The notes beneath the pieces were generated by a model, which did no database searches, was not told the origin of the DNA, and saw only the letters and a program-made list of their open reading frames with translations. Shown here piece by piece: positions 8,267 to 17,644 of a stretch of 64,000 nt of DNA (position 1 is the stretch's first letter; each line of letters begins with the position of its first letter). This DNA is from Demequina zhanjiangensis (GTDB taxonomy: Bacteria > Actinomycetota > Actinomycetes > Actinomycetales > Demequinaceae): the NCBI RefSeq assembly GCF_030418315.1, contig NZ_JAUHPV010000007.1:1-64000 (forward strand). Reading direction: 5' to 3'. Both the position numbers and the translations under genes were made by a program.

Positions 8267-9031
8267 ATGGGCCTGCTTCTCTCCGCATCGGCCGCCGCGA
8301 TCGGTATCGGCACTCTGCTCGTCGGCGCCCTGATCGCATGGCGGTGGGATCTGCCGACGCGGGCCGTCGGCGCTGTGATGGCCTTCGGCTCGGGGGTGCT
8401 GATCGCGACGCTTGCGCTCGAGCTCGTCGCCGAGGCGTCCGACGGGGGCGTGGTCTGGCCGGTGGTCGTCGGCTTCGCTGCTGGTGCAGTGCTCTATGTC
8501 GCGGGCGACCAAGGGGTGAGCCGGCTGACATCGCGCCGACGCCGTCACTCGACGGGGGAGTCGGGCTCGCGGAACGTCACCGCACGACGTGGCGGTGACA
8601 CCCCGGGTGACGAGGCGGCCATCGCCGTCGGCGCACTGCTCGACGGGATTCCTGAGGCGATCGTGATCGGCCTGTCGGCGGCGAGCGGTTTCCCTGTCGG
8701 CATCGTCGCGGCGATCGCGTTGTCGAACGTCCCGGAGGGGCTGGCGGGTACCGTCCCGCTCAAGCGCTCGGGCAGGAGCCTCAGGTTCGTGCTGCTGCTG
8801 TGGGGCGGAATCACCGTGCTCGCCGTCGCCGCGTCGCTCGTCGGCGCCGCGCTGATGGCCGATGCGTCGCCCGAGGCGCTCGCCGTCGTCCTGTCGCTCG
8901 CCGCTGGCGCGTTGCTGGCGATGGTGAGCAACGCGATGATCCCCGAAGCGTTCGACGACGATCGCCAGTTCACCGGTCTGATCGCGACCCTGGGCTTCCT
9001 GGTCGCGTTCGTGCTGCAGGAGCTCGCCTAG
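8267..9031 (+). CDS. ZIP family metal transporter
   Basis: 254 aa, about seven to eight hydrophobic segments. Two ZIP-type metal-site helices are visible: GALLDGIPEAIVIGLS (about 124-139) and ALSNVPEGL (about 151-159). A charged, Ser/Arg/Gly-rich loop at about 85-115 matches the variable cytoplasmic loop of ZIP proteins but lacks a His cluster. The usual first-site His is replaced by Asp (LDGIPEA), so metal preference is uncertain. It probably imports divalent metal. The gene is leaderless, and its stop overlaps the convergent azlD stop by 3 nt (shared CTAG). Confidence 0.82.
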   Translation: MGLLLSASAAAIGIGTLLVGALIAWRWDLPTRAVGAVMAFGSGVLIATLALELVAEASDGGVVWPVVVGFAAGAVLYVAGDQGVSRLTSRRRRHSTGESGSRNVTARRGGDTPGDEAAIAVGALLDGIPEAIVIGLSAASGFPVGIVAAIALSNVPEGLAGTVPLKRSGRSLRFVLLLWGGITVLAVAASLVGAALMADASPEALAVVLSLAAGALLAMVSNAMIPEAFDDDRQFTGLIATLGFLVAFVLQELA

Positions 9032-9351
9032 CCCCAGCCGAGCGCCCGAAGTCCCGCCGCAGTGGCCGCCGCGGCGACGACCACCACGAGGAACGGTGCC
9101 CGACGCCACAGCAGGATGGCGGCCACCGCGATCGCTGCCACCCGCGAGTCGAAGGCGAGCGCCGCGTCGGACGTGAAGGTCTGGACGGCGGCGAGCGACA
9201 CGAGCAGTGCGACCGTCACGAAGGCGGCGATGCGATGGACCCGGGGGTTCTCGACGAAGCGTTCGGGAACTGTGTGCCCGGCGAGCTTGGTGAGCCAGGC
9301 CAGCAGCCCCGCGGCGATGATCGCGATCCACGTCCACGCGTAGGCGCTCAT
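9028..9351 (-). CDS. azlD: AzlD-type branched-chain amino-acid exporter small subunit
   Basis: 107 aa, about four hydrophobic helices, ending ATAAGLRALGWG. The segment LTKLAGHTVPERFVENPRVHRI is typical of AzlD/BrnE. With AzlC it forms an exporter of branched-chain amino acids and related compounds in characterised systems (Corynebacterium BrnFE). The ATG overlaps the azlC stop by 4 nt. The frame is open much further upstream, but only this C-terminal part is family-like. Confidence 0.88.
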   Translation of the reverse strand: MSAYAWTWIAIIAAGLLAWLTKLAGHTVPERFVENPRVHRIAAFVTVALLVSLAAVQTFTSDAALAFDSRVAAIAVAAILLWRRAPFLVVVVAAAATAAGLRALGWG

Positions 9352-10040
9352 TCGGGCACCTCCTCGACGGGAGCCGCCTGCCATCCGGCGGCGACGCCCA
9401 CGAGCGCCGCGACGAGGATCGGCACGCCTGCGGGCAGCAGCGGCGTGAGCGCGAGCGCGACCACGGCGGAGATGGCGGCGACCGCCTGCGCGCGGCGGGA
9501 GGCGAGCCTGGGCCAGACGAGGCCGAGGAAGGCGGCGGCCGCGGCGGCGTCGAGCCCCCAGTCGGCAGGATCGCCGATCTGCTGGCCGAGCACAGCTCCC
9601 AGGACGGTGATGGCGTTCCACAGCACGAACACCCCGACGCCGGTCCACCAGAAGCCGACCCGACGCGCATCAGGCCGGTCGTGCGGCTGCGCGAGCGCCA
9701 CGGCCGTGGACTCGTCGATGGTGACCTGCGCGCCCCAGGCGAGCCTGAGCCCGCGCAAGGGACGCATGAACTCGGCGAGGGCGACTCCGTAGAAGCCGTT
9801 GCGGATGCCCAGGAACGTGGACGTGGCGACGGCAGCGGCCGCGGTGCCTCCCGCGCCCAGCACCCCGACGAACGCGAACTGAGAGCCGCCGGAGAACACG
9901 AGGAGCGACAGCGCCATCGTCTGCCACACGTCGAGCCCCGCGGCGACGGAGAGCGCGCCGAAGCTCAGCCCGTAGGCGCCCGTCGCGATCGACACCGACA
10001 GCGCCTGCTGGCGCGTCGGATCGAGTCGTGGCAGCGGCAT
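9348..10040 (-). CDS. azlC: AzlC-type branched-chain amino-acid exporter large subunit
   Basis: 230 aa, multi-pass membrane protein. Family segments are SIATGAYGLSFGALSVAAGL, LLVFSGGSQFAFVGVL and FLGIRNGFYGVAL in the first half. It would act with AzlD in amino-acid efflux. A CAGGAT hexamer lies 6 nt before the ATG (10047-10052), suggesting leaderless expression of the azlCD pair. No Lrp-type regulator gene is adjacent, unlike brnFE in Corynebacterium. Confidence 0.9.
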   Translation of the reverse strand: MPLPRLDPTRQQALSVSIATGAYGLSFGALSVAAGLDVWQTMALSLLVFSGGSQFAFVGVLGAGGTAAAAVATSTFLGIRNGFYGVALAEFMRPLRGLRLAWGAQVTIDESTAVALAQPHDRPDARRVGFWWTGVGVFVLWNAITVLGAVLGQQIGDPADWGLDAAAAAAFLGLVWPRLASRRAQAVAAISAVVALALTPLLPAGVPILVAALVGVAAGWQAAPVEEVPE

Positions 10041-10165
10041 GCGTTCATCCTGGCATCGAGGGGGCGGTCCGCGACCGTCCCGGGTGGCCCCTTGTCGGTC
10101 GCGGTGTGGGATCGGACCAGCGGGGTGTCAGGCCGACGTGATGGGGTCCGGACGACGCGACGGTG

Positions 10166-10807
10166 TCAGGCCGACGCCGCGCTCGGCCAGGAGATCTCCT
10201 GACCGTGCGCGTCGAAGGCGCGGGGCCGCGCGAAGTTGCCGGCGAGCGACCCGCCCAGCTCCGCAAGCCGCAGCTGCCAGATCTCCACGAGCGCCCGATG
10301 GTCGGGCCCGCCGCACATGTCCACCCGGGTGTCCATGTGAGTGAAGCCGAGCCGCTCCGGGACCCGGTGCGAGGGCGTGTTCGCGGGTTCGCACCGGATC
10401 TCCACCCACTCCGCGCCAAGCAGCTCGAGTGCGATCCGGGCGAGCGCGGAGGCCGTCTCGCTGACGAGCCCCTCGCCCTGACGGTCGGAGCGGATCCAGT
10501 AGCCGATCTCGAGCGCGTCCTCGCCCAGGCGGGTGTGCAGCCCGGTGCCGCCCAGGTACGTGCCGTCGGTCCGGTCGAAGATGCCGAGCGTGAAGTCCTT
10601 GCCGGAGTCGAACTCGTCCATGAACCGCGTGACGGTGGCGGCACGCGCCTCCTCGGTGACCGGTTCCGCCTCCGCCCAGGTGAGGAAGGGCAGCAGGTGC
10701 TCGCGTTGGGCCGGGATCAGCCCGGACATCGCCGCAGCGTCCTCCTCCCGGTAGCGGCGCAGCTCGAGCCGGTCGGTGAGGATGGTGTGGGGCATGTCCC
10801 AGGTCAT
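10166..10807 (-). CDS. RimJ/RimL-type GNAT acetyltransferase
   Basis: 213 aa. The N-terminal TDRLELRRYREEDAAAM is the RimJ/RimL opening. The acetyl-CoA loop is IRSDRQGEGLVSETASAL, and the C-terminal ANTPSHRVPERLGFTHM is the conserved NxxS..v.ekLGF signature. Such enzymes acetylate ribosomal-protein N termini or small molecules; the substrate here is unknown. TAGGCT lies 7 nt upstream of the ATG (10815-10820), so the gene is probably leaderless and monocistronic. Confidence 0.88.
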   Translation of the reverse strand: MTWDMPHTILTDRLELRRYREEDAAAMSGLIPAQREHLLPFLTWAEAEPVTEEARAATVTRFMDEFDSGKDFTLGIFDRTDGTYLGGTGLHTRLGEDALEIGYWIRSDRQGEGLVSETASALARIALELLGAEWVEIRCEPANTPSHRVPERLGFTHMDTRVDMCGGPDHRALVEIWQLRLAELGGSLAGNFARPRAFDAHGQEISWPSAASA

Positions 10808-10814
10808 GTGCGTG

Positions 10815-10820
10815 AGCCTA
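10815..10820 (-). promoter_or_regulatory. Leaderless -10 hexamer for the RimJ-like gene
   Basis: TAGGCT on the minus strand, 7-nt spacer to the ATG. Confidence 0.6.
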
Positions 10821-10884
10821 GCGAGCGCTCATGTTGTGCCCGGGAGGGCCGAGGCTCCCGTCGCGGATAGCCGGGTGGAGTCGC

Positions 10885-11406
10885 CTAGAGGCGTGTGTAG
10901 GTCAGGTACCGGTACTCGGGTCCGTCGCCGTCGCGCTGCGGCTCAGACTCGGCGGCGACCCGCCAGTACGCGGGGGAGACCTCGGGGGCGTACGTGTCAC
11001 CCTCGACCTCCAGGTCGATGAACGTGACCTCGATCGTGTCGACCACGTCGAGCGCCTCGGCGAACAGCCGTGCTCCGCCCATGATCCAGATGTCGGTGCC
11101 GGGGTCCTCCGCTTCGGCGAGCTCGAGCGCGGCCGGCAGCGATGAGGCAGCGGCGGCACCCCGAGGCGCCTCGTGCGAGGTGACGACGATGTTGAACCGG
11201 TCGGGCAGCGGGCGCGCGCGATCGGGCAGGGACTCCCAGGTGTGGCGGCCCATGATGACGGCGGCATTGTGCGTCAGGCGCTTGAAGCGTGCGAGGTCTC
11301 CGGGAAGGTGCCAGGGCATGCCGCCGTTGAGGCCGATGACCGGCCGGCCGCTCGCGTCCCGGGCCTGGGCCCAGATGGCGTGGATGGGGGCGCGATCGTC
11401 CGACAT
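10885..11406 (-). CDS. dfrA: Dihydrofolate reductase
   Basis: 173 aa. Reduces dihydrofolate to tetrahydrofolate with NADPH, restoring the cofactor oxidised by thymidylate synthase. The family segments are IGLNGGMPWHLPGDLARFKR (folate site with the catalytic acidic residue), AVIMGRHTWESLP, and IMGGARLFAEAL near the nucleotide site. The ATG lies 8 nt after the thyA stop, so the two are one operon. The frame continues upstream, but family similarity starts here. The chain is close to the usual 160-175 aa. Confidence 0.95.
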   Translation of the reverse strand: MSDDRAPIHAIWAQARDASGRPVIGLNGGMPWHLPGDLARFKRLTHNAAVIMGRHTWESLPDRARPLPDRFNIVVTSHEAPRGAAAASSLPAALELAEAEDPGTDIWIMGGARLFAEALDVVDTIEVTFIDLEVEGDTYAPEVSPAYWRVAAESEPQRDGDGPEYRYLTYTRL

Positions 11407-11414
11407 ATGACCTC

Positions 11415-12218
11415 CTACACCGCCACCGGTGCCTTGATCCCTGGGTGATGCACGTAGTCCTCGATGACCACGTCCTCGATCTCGTAGTCGAAGAGGCTGT
11501 CGCGCGGTGCGAGCCGCAGCGTGGGGTACGGGTAGGGCTCGCGGGAGAGCTGGAGCTCGACCTGCTCCACGTGGTTGGAGTAGATGTGGCAGTCGCCGCC
11601 CGTCCACACGAAGTCTCCGACCTCGAGGCCGGTCTGCGCGGCGATCATGTGGGTCAGCAGCGCGTACGACGCGATGTTGAACGGAACGCCGAGGAACAGG
11701 TCGGCGCTGCGCTGGTACAGCTGGCACGAGAGCTTCCCGTCGGCCACGTAGAACTGGAACATCGCGTGGCACGGCGCAAGCGCCATGTCGGGGATGTCGG
11801 CCGGGTTCCAGGCGGAGACCATGAGGCGGCGCGAGTCGGGGTTGTCGCGGATCTGCTGGACGACCTCGCTGATCTGGTCGATGTGGCGTCCGTCCGGCGC
11901 CGGCCACGACCGCCACTGGTAGCCGTAGACCGGGCCCAGCTCGCCGTCGGCGTCCGCCCACTCGTCCCAGATGGTCACGCCATGCTCGTGGAGCCACTGC
12001 ACGTTCGTGTCGCCTCGGAGGAACCACAGCAGCTCGCCGACGATCGAGCGCAGATGCACCCGCTTGGTCGTGATCAGCGGGAAGCCCTGGGACAGGTCGT
12101 AGCGCAGCTGGCGTCCGAAGACGGAGGAGGTGCCGGTCCCCGTGCGGTCCCCCTTGGGGGTGCCGGTGGCCAGCACGTCGCGAAGGAGGTCCTCGTACGG
12201 CGTCGGGATGTCGGTCAC
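11415..12218 (-). CDS. thyA: Thymidylate synthase (ThyA type)
   Basis: 267 aa. Converts dUMP to dTMP using methylene-tetrahydrofolate. The active-site cysteine is Cys150 in [13 protein letters not shown]; the dUMP-binding [10 protein letters not shown] and the [22 protein letters not shown] region are intact. The start is a GTG with a TACGCT hexamer 6 nt upstream, consistent with a leaderless transcript. dfrA follows 8 nt downstream. It is divergent from dapA across 135 bp that holds both -10 hexamers. Confidence 0.96.
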   Translation of the reverse strand: MTDIPTPYEDLLRDVLATGTPKGDRTGTGTSSVFGRQLRYDLSQGFPLITTKRVHLRSIVGELLWFLRGDTNVQWLHEHGVTIWDEWADADGELGPVYGYQWRSWPAPDGRHIDQISEVVQQIRDNPDSRRLMVSAWNPADIPDMALAPCHAMFQFYVADGKLSCQLYQRSADLFLGVPFNIASYALLTHMIAAQTGLEVGDFVWTGGDCHIYSNHVEQVELQLSREPYPYPTLRLAPRDSLFDYEIEDVVIEDYVHHPGIKAPVAV

Positions 12219-12224
12219 GGGGTC

Positions 12225-12230
12225 AGCGTA
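12225..12230 (-). promoter_or_regulatory. Leaderless -10 hexamer for thyA-dfrA
   Basis: TACGCT on the minus strand, 6-nt spacer to the GTG. Confidence 0.6.
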
Positions 12231-12340
12231 CGGCCTGTGAACGGTCCCGGGCGGGCGATCGGCCGAGTCCGCCGGGATCTGCGCGCCGATGGGCGTCACG
12301 GAGGCGCCGGACGACGGGGGAGCGGACCCGTCGTGCGCGG

Positions 12341-12346
12341 TAGGTT
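12341..12346 (+). promoter_or_regulatory. Leaderless -10 hexamer for dapA
   Basis: TAGGTT with a 7-nt spacer to the ATG. Confidence 0.6.
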
Positions 12347-12353
12347 TAGACCT

Positions 12354-13247
12354 ATGACTGATCCCGCACGCCCCTTCGGCACTGTCCTGACCGCGATGGT
12401 CACGCCGCTGCATGAGGGAGGTGCCATCGACTACCGGGGCGCTCAGCGTCTCGCGCAGTACCTCGTGTCCCGCGGCTCGGACGGCCTCGTGCTGTCCGGC
12501 ACCACGGGCGAGGCCCCCACCACGCACGCTCCCGAGAAGGTGGACCTGATCCGTGCCGTCCGTGAGGCGGTCGGCCCCGACGTCACGCTGCTCACGGGAG
12601 CGGGCTCGAACGACACCGCGCACGCGGTGCGCATGGCGGAGCAGGGCGAGGAGGCGGGCGCCGATGGCATCCTGGCGCTCGCGCCCTACTACTCGAAGCC
12701 GTCTCAGGCAGGCATCGTGGCGCACTTCCGTGCGATCCTCGGCGCCTCCGGGCTCCCCGTCATGATCTACGACATCCCTGGCCGCACCTCGATCGCGATC
12801 TCGGACTGGGCGTACGACGAGCTCGCGCCGCACCCGCGCGTCGTCGCGGTCAAGGATGCGACCGGCGACGTCGCCACGGGGAAGGCGCGTCACGAGCGCA
12901 CCGGCCTCGCCTGGTACTCGGGCGACGACGGTCTCACCCTCGACTTCCTCCGCGCCGGCGGCGTCGGCACGGTGTCCGTCATCGCGCACGTCGCCTCCCA
13001 GGAGACCAAGGCCATGATCGACGCGTACGTCGCGGGCGACGAGGCGGAGGCCCAGCGCATCCACGAGTCCCTCCTGCCCGTCGTCGACGCGATGTTCGCC
13101 ATCCCCGGCGCCGTGAGCGCGAAGGCGTCGATGCAGTGGGCCGGCGTGCTGGACAACCGCGCCATGCGGCTCCCGCTGCTGCCCGCCTCCGACGCCGAGT
13201 ACGGCGCACTGACCGCGGCCCTCGAGGCCGCAGGAATGACACGATGA
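12354..13247 (+). CDS. dapA: 4-hydroxy-tetrahydrodipicolinate synthase
   Basis: 297 aa. Condenses pyruvate with aspartate semialdehyde, the entry step of the diaminopimelate/lysine pathway. The Schiff-base lysine is Lys167 ([11 protein letters not shown]), the pyruvate-binding Thr pair is in LSGTTGE (about 48-54), and the proton-relay Tyr is Tyr139 in MIYDIPGR. The leaderless promoter fixes this ATG; the frame is open far upstream but that part overlaps thyA antisense and is not family-like. The stop overlaps the rnj start (ATGA), the common dapA-rnj pairing of actinobacteria. Confidence 0.96.
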   Translation: MTDPARPFGTVLTAMVTPLHEGGAIDYRGAQRLAQYLVSRGSDGLVLSGTTGEAPTTHAPEKVDLIRAVREAVGPDVTLLTGAGSNDTAHAVRMAEQGEEAGADGILALAPYYSKPSQAGIVAHFRAILGASGLPVMIYDIPGRTSIAISDWAYDELAPHPRVVAVKDATGDVATGKARHERTGLAWYSGDDGLTLDFLRAGGVGTVSVIAHVASQETKAMIDAYVAGDEAEAQRIHESLLPVVDAMFAIPGAVSAKASMQWAGVLDNRAMRLPLLPASDAEYGALTAALEAAGMTR

Positions 13248-14926
13248 ACTTCCACCCTGAACTGTCCGCGCCCCCGGCGCTCAAGCCCGACACCCTCCGC
13301 GTCGTCCCGCTCGGCGGGCTGGGCGAGGTCGGCCGCAACATGCATGTGCTCGAGCTCAACGGCCGCCTGCTCGTCATCGACTGCGGCGTCCTCTTCCCCG
13401 AGGAGAACCAGCCGGGGGTCGACCTGATCCTGCCCGACCTCACGTACCTCGAGGAGCGGCTCGACGACATCGAGGCGATCGTCCTCACGCACGGCCACGA
13501 GGACCACATCGGCGCGGTGCCGTACCTGCTGCGCATGCGCCGTGACATCCCGATCCTCGGATCGCAGCTCACGCTCGCCTTCATCGAGGCGAAGCTCAAG
13601 GAGCACCGCATCACGCCGGTGACCCTCGCCGTCAAGGAGGGGCAGGTCGAGCAGCTCGGGGCCTTCGGGCTCGAGTTCGTCGCAGTGAACCACTCGATCC
13701 CGGACGCGCTCGCGGTCTTCGTGCGGACGAGCGCGGGCACCGTGCTCAACACCGGCGACTTCAAGATGGACCAGCTGCCGCTCGACGGCCGCATCACCGA
13801 CCTGCGCGCCTTCGCCCGGATGGGCGAGGAGGGCGTCGACCTGTTCATGGTCGACTCGACCAACGCCGAGGTGCCCGGGTTCACCACCGCGGAGGCGGAG
13901 ATCGGGCCGACGCTCGACGGGCTCTTCGCCCGCACCGAGGGCCGGATCGTCGTCGCCTCCTTCGCGAGCCACGTGCACCGCGTCCAGCAGGTGATCGACG
14001 CCGCGCACGCGCACGGACGCAAGGTCGCGCTCGTCGGCCGATCGATGGTGCGCAACATGGGCCTCGCGGCCGAGATGGGGTACCTGACCGTCCCGGACGG
14101 GATCCTCGTCGACCCCAAGAAGGCCGACCAGATGCCTGGCCACCAGGTGGTCTACATGTCCACCGGATCCCAGGGCGAGCCGATGGCCGCGCTGAGCCGC
14201 ATCGCCACCGGTGACCACAAGGTGACCGTGGGGGAGGGCGACCTCGTGATCTTCGCGTCGTCGCTGATCCCCGGCAACGAGAACGCCGTCTACCGCGTCA
14301 TCAACCTGCTCATGCGGATCGGCGCGACCGTCGTGCACCAGGGCAACGCGCGGGTCCACGTCTCGGGTCACGCGAGCGCGGGCGAGCTGCTCTACTGCTA
14401 CAACATCCTGCGGCCCAAGAACGTCATGCCGATCCACGGCGAGGTCAGGCACCTGCTCGCCAACGGCAACCTGGCGATGAAGACCGGCATCCCGTCGGAG
14501 AACGTGATGTTCGCCGAGAACGGCGTCGTCGTGGACCTCAAGGACCACAAGGCGCGCATCGTCGGCGCGATCGAGCACCACAACGTCTACGTGGACGGCT
14601 CGTCGGTGGGCGAGATCACCGAGACCGAGCTCAAGGACCGCCGCATCCTCTCCGAGGAGGGCTTCGTGTCCGTGTTCGCGGTGATGGACTCCGCGACGGG
14701 CAAGGTCGTCTCGGGCCCGGAGGTCCACGCGCGTGGCCTCGCCGAGGACGATGCGGTGTTCGAGGCGGTGCTGCCCCAGATCAAGGAGGCGCTCGAGGAC
14801 GCCGCGAAGGGCGGCTCGACCGACGCGCACCAGCTCCAGCAGGTGATGCGCCGCGTCCTGGGACGCTACGTGGGCAACAAGCTGCGCCGCCGCCCCATGA
14901 TCGTGCCCATCATCATCGAGGCGTAG
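13244..14926 (+). CDS. rnj: Ribonuclease J
   Basis: 560 aa. A metallo-beta-lactamase/beta-CASP RNase with 5'-to-3' exonuclease and endonuclease activity in RNA decay and rRNA maturation. The zinc motif HGHEDH is at residues 83-88, and further metal ligands are in NHSIPDAL and NTGDFKMD. The beta-CASP part has [10 protein letters not shown] and [12 protein letters not shown], and the late motif reads [16 protein letters not shown] followed by PIHGE. The C-terminal domain is present, ending [13 protein letters not shown]. The start overlaps dapA by 4 nt. RNase Y is also encoded in this window, so both enzymes coexist. Confidence 0.96.
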   Translation: MNFHPELSAPPALKPDTLRVVPLGGLGEVGRNMHVLELNGRLLVIDCGVLFPEENQPGVDLILPDLTYLEERLDDIEAIVLTHGHEDHIGAVPYLLRMRRDIPILGSQLTLAFIEAKLKEHRITPVTLAVKEGQVEQLGAFGLEFVAVNHSIPDALAVFVRTSAGTVLNTGDFKMDQLPLDGRITDLRAFARMGEEGVDLFMVDSTNAEVPGFTTAEAEIGPTLDGLFARTEGRIVVASFASHVHRVQQVIDAAHAHGRKVALVGRSMVRNMGLAAEMGYLTVPDGILVDPKKADQMPGHQVVYMSTGSQGEPMAALSRIATGDHKVTVGEGDLVIFASSLIPGNENAVYRVINLLMRIGATVVHQGNARVHVSGHASAGELLYCYNILRPKNVMPIHGEVRHLLANGNLAMKTGIPSENVMFAENGVVVDLKDHKARIVGAIEHHNVYVDGSSVGEITETELKDRRILSEEGFVSVFAVMDSATGKVVSGPEVHARGLAEDDAVFEAVLPQIKEALEDAAKGGSTDAHQLQQVMRRVLGRYVGNKLRRRPMIVPIIIEA

Positions 14927-14962
14927 CCGACGCGCCTCCACCGCACGCGCGCGCGTCCGTCG

Positions 14963-14968
14963 TAGCCT
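14963..14968 (+). promoter_or_regulatory. Probable -10 hexamer for ftsK
   Basis: TAGCCT, 9 nt before the ATG; a slightly long spacer for a leaderless start. No Shine-Dalgarno is visible. Confidence 0.45.
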
Positions 14969-14977
14969 GGCGGCACC

Positions 14978-17644
14978 ATGGCTCAGTCACGCTCGTCCTC
15001 GCGCACGTCGACCACCAACCGTTCCGGTGGGTCGAAGCCGCGCTCGCGCGCGCCGCAGAAGAAGCAGCCCGCGAAGAAGCAGCCGCCGGCGATCCTGCGA
15101 GGGATCCGCGCGGTCGGCAACGGCATCTCGCACGGCATCGGTGCGGTGGTGCGGTCGATCGGTGACGGAGCCAGGGACGTCAGCCCCGAGGTGCGCCGTG
15201 ACGGCGCCGCGGTGCTGCTGCTCATCGTCGCGGTCATCGTGGCCGCACGCGAGTGGTGGCACGTCGACTCGGTCGCGGGCGACGTGGTGCACCGCATCTT
15301 CGCCGGCACGTTCGGCGTGCTCGCCTACGCGCTCCCTGTCGTGCTGCTGGCCTTCGCGATCCGGCTGTTCCGCGCGCCCCAGGAGGACGACGCGAATCAG
15401 CGCATCATGGTGGGCGGCCTGCTCGTAGCGCTCACGCTGGGCGGTCTGATCCACCTGGGCGCGGGAAGGCCCTCCCCGTCGGACGGGCTCGGCCCCGTGC
15501 AGGACGCGGGTGGCATCCTCGGGTTCCTCATGGGCACCCCGCTCGCGGCGGTGGTCACGGTGCCGATCGCGGCGATCATCCTCGTGCTGCTGCTGGGACT
15601 GTCGCTGCTCGTGGTCGCCGGGATCCCGCTGCGCGAGGCGCTGGCACGCGCGAAGGCGCTCGGCTCGCGCATCGGCGGCCCCCGCGTCACCGTGAGCCGC
15701 GACGGCGACGACCTCGACCTTCCTGACCACGGCTCACTCGAGGGCGACGAGGCACCCAAGCGGCGCCGAAGCCTCATCGGGCGCAAGCGCAAGGACGACG
15801 ACGGCCTCGACTCGTACGAGGGCGACGAGGCGTTCCAGTCCTCCGCGAGCGTCGAGCGCCACGCCGAGGACGACGTGTACGGCGCCGAGCCGGGACCGGC
15901 TCAGGCAGCGCGCACCGAGGTTCTCGGCGGCCCGGACGAGCCCGCCCCGAGGACGCCAGGCCCCATCTCGCCCTACGTCCCGAGCGACGACGAAGGCGAC
16001 GACTACGAGCCGCGCGCGACGGTCTCCGACCCCGAGGCGCCCACCGAGCCCGAGTTCGAGATCGCCGCGCCCGCCGCCACGCACGTGGTGCCGCAGGGGG
16101 AGCAGGGCGAGCTCGACGACCTGGGGCCCTACATCCTCCCCGAGATGACGGTGCTCGCGCAGGGCGCGCCGCACAAGACCCGCTCCGCCGCGAACGACCG
16201 CGTCGTCGAGTCGCTCCAGGGCGTGTTCGAGCAGTTCAACGTGGACGCCGAGGTCACGGGCTTCACGCGCGGGCCCACGGTCACCCGCTACGAGATCGAG
16301 CTCGGCACCGGAGTCAAGGTCGAGAAGATCACGCAGCTGAGCCGCAACATCGCCTACGCCGTCGCGAGCCCCGACATCCGTATCCTGTCGCCCATCCCCG
16401 GCAAGATGGCGATCGGCATCGAGATCCCCAACGTCGACCGCGAGACGGTCTCGCTCGGCGATGTCCTCCGTTCGCCTGCGGCACGCAAGAACGACCACCC
16501 CATGGCGATCGGCATCGGAAAGGACGTCGAGGGAGGGTTCGTCATGGCGAACCTCGCGAAGATGCCGCACCTCCTCGTCGCAGGTGCCACGGGAGCCGGC
16601 AAGTCCTCGTTCGTGAACTCGATGATCACGTCCATCCTCATGCGCGCGACCCCCAAGGAGGTCCGCATGGTGCTCGTGGACCCCAAGCGCGTCGAGCTGA
16701 CGATCTACGAGGGCATCCCGCACCTGATCACGCCCATCATCACCGACCCCAAGAAGGCCGCTCAGGCGCTCGAGTGGGTCGTCAAGGAGATGGACACCCG
16801 CTACGACGACCTCGCGCTCTTCGGCTTCAAGCACATCGACGACTTCAACAAGGCGGTACGCGCCGGCAAGGTGAAGCCGCTCCCGGGCTCGAACCGCCGC
16901 ATCACCACCTACCCGTACCTGCTCGTGATCGTCGACGAGCTCGCCGACCTCATGATGGTCGCGCCGCGTGACGTCGACGAGTCGATCCAGCGCATCACCC
17001 AGCTCGCGCGTGCGGCAGGCATCCACCTGGTGCTCGCCACGCAGCGTCCGTCGGTGGACATCATCACGGGAACGATCAAGGCGAACGTCCCCTCGAGGCT
17101 CGCGTTCGCCACATCGTCCCTTGCGGACTCCCGCGTCGTGCTGGACATGCCCGGCGCCGAGAAGCTGATCGGCCAGGGTGACGCCCTGTTCCTGCCCATG
17201 GGGTCGTCGAAGCCGATGCGAGTGCAGGGCGCGTGGGTGTCCGAGACGGAGATCCACGCCGCCGTGGAGCACACCAAGTCGCAGGCGGAGCCGCAGTTCA
17301 GGGACGACGTCATCCAGGCGCAGTCGAGCGCCGTGGTCGCCGAGGACATCGGTGACGACCTCGAGGACCTCATCGCCGCGGCCGAGCTCGTGATCACCAC
17401 GCAGCTCGGATCCACGTCGATGCTGCAGCGCAAGCTCAAGATGGGATTCGCCAAGGCGGGGCGTCTCATGGACCTGCTCGAGACCCGCGAGATCGTCGGC
17501 CCGTCGCAGGGATCCAAGGCTCGCGACGTGCTGGTCAGACCCGAGGATCTGGCTGGTACGCTCGCTATCCTCAGGGGGGAGAGCCCCCCAGCGATGGCCG
17601 CAGGCCCAGAGGACACCGAGGAAGTGCCATGGGAGGACTCGTAG
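14978..17644 (+). CDS. ftsK: DNA translocase FtsK/SpoIIIE
   Basis: 888 aa. Pumps chromosomal DNA through the closing septum and helps dimer resolution. A basic N terminus is followed by about four membrane helices (roughly 70-230), then an acidic, low-complexity linker (about 240-390), then the motor. Walker A is GATGAGKS (residues 536-543), Walker B is YLLVIVDELADLMM (about 645-658), and ATQRPSVDIITG follows. The C-terminal gamma winged-helix domain (AAELVITTQLGSTSMLQRKL) recognises orienting DNA motifs in the family. The stop region overlaps the start of the next gene by 16 nt. Confidence 0.96.
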   Translation: MAQSRSSSRTSTTNRSGGSKPRSRAPQKKQPAKKQPPAILRGIRAVGNGISHGIGAVVRSIGDGARDVSPEVRRDGAAVLLLIVAVIVAAREWWHVDSVAGDVVHRIFAGTFGVLAYALPVVLLAFAIRLFRAPQEDDANQRIMVGGLLVALTLGGLIHLGAGRPSPSDGLGPVQDAGGILGFLMGTPLAAVVTVPIAAIILVLLLGLSLLVVAGIPLREALARAKALGSRIGGPRVTVSRDGDDLDLPDHGSLEGDEAPKRRRSLIGRKRKDDDGLDSYEGDEAFQSSASVERHAEDDVYGAEPGPAQAARTEVLGGPDEPAPRTPGPISPYVPSDDEGDDYEPRATVSDPEAPTEPEFEIAAPAATHVVPQGEQGELDDLGPYILPEMTVLAQGAPHKTRSAANDRVVESLQGVFEQFNVDAEVTGFTRGPTVTRYEIELGTGVKVEKITQLSRNIAYAVASPDIRILSPIPGKMAIGIEIPNVDRETVSLGDVLRSPAARKNDHPMAIGIGKDVEGGFVMANLAKMPHLLVAGATGAGKSSFVNSMITSILMRATPKEVRMVLVDPKRVELTIYEGIPHLITPIITDPKKAAQALEWVVKEMDTRYDDLALFGFKHIDDFNKAVRAGKVKPLPGSNRRITTYPYLLVIVDELADLMMVAPRDVDESIQRITQLARAAGIHLVLATQRPSVDIITGTIKANVPSRLAFATSSLADSRVVLDMPGAEKLIGQGDALFLPMGSSKPMRVQGAWVSETEIHAAVEHTKSQAEPQFRDDVIQAQSSAVVAEDIGDDLEDLIAAAELVITTQLGSTSMLQRKLKMGFAKAGRLMDLLETREIVGPSQGSKARDVLVRPEDLAGTLAILRGESPPAMAAGPEDTEEVPWEDS

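Noticed and set aside
11415..13064. 549-codon frame suggesting an N-terminal extension of thyA
   Set aside because: The extension is antisense to dapA; the leaderless GTG at 12218 and family length set the true start.
12890..14941. Open frame of 683 codons antisense to rnj and the dapA end
   Set aside because: No family-like segment, and RNase J is unmistakable on the opposite strand.
15734..17272. Open frame of 512 codons antisense to ftsK
   Set aside because: Low-complexity Leu/Gly/Asp/Val/Arg translation; no ribosome-binding site; shadow of ftsK.
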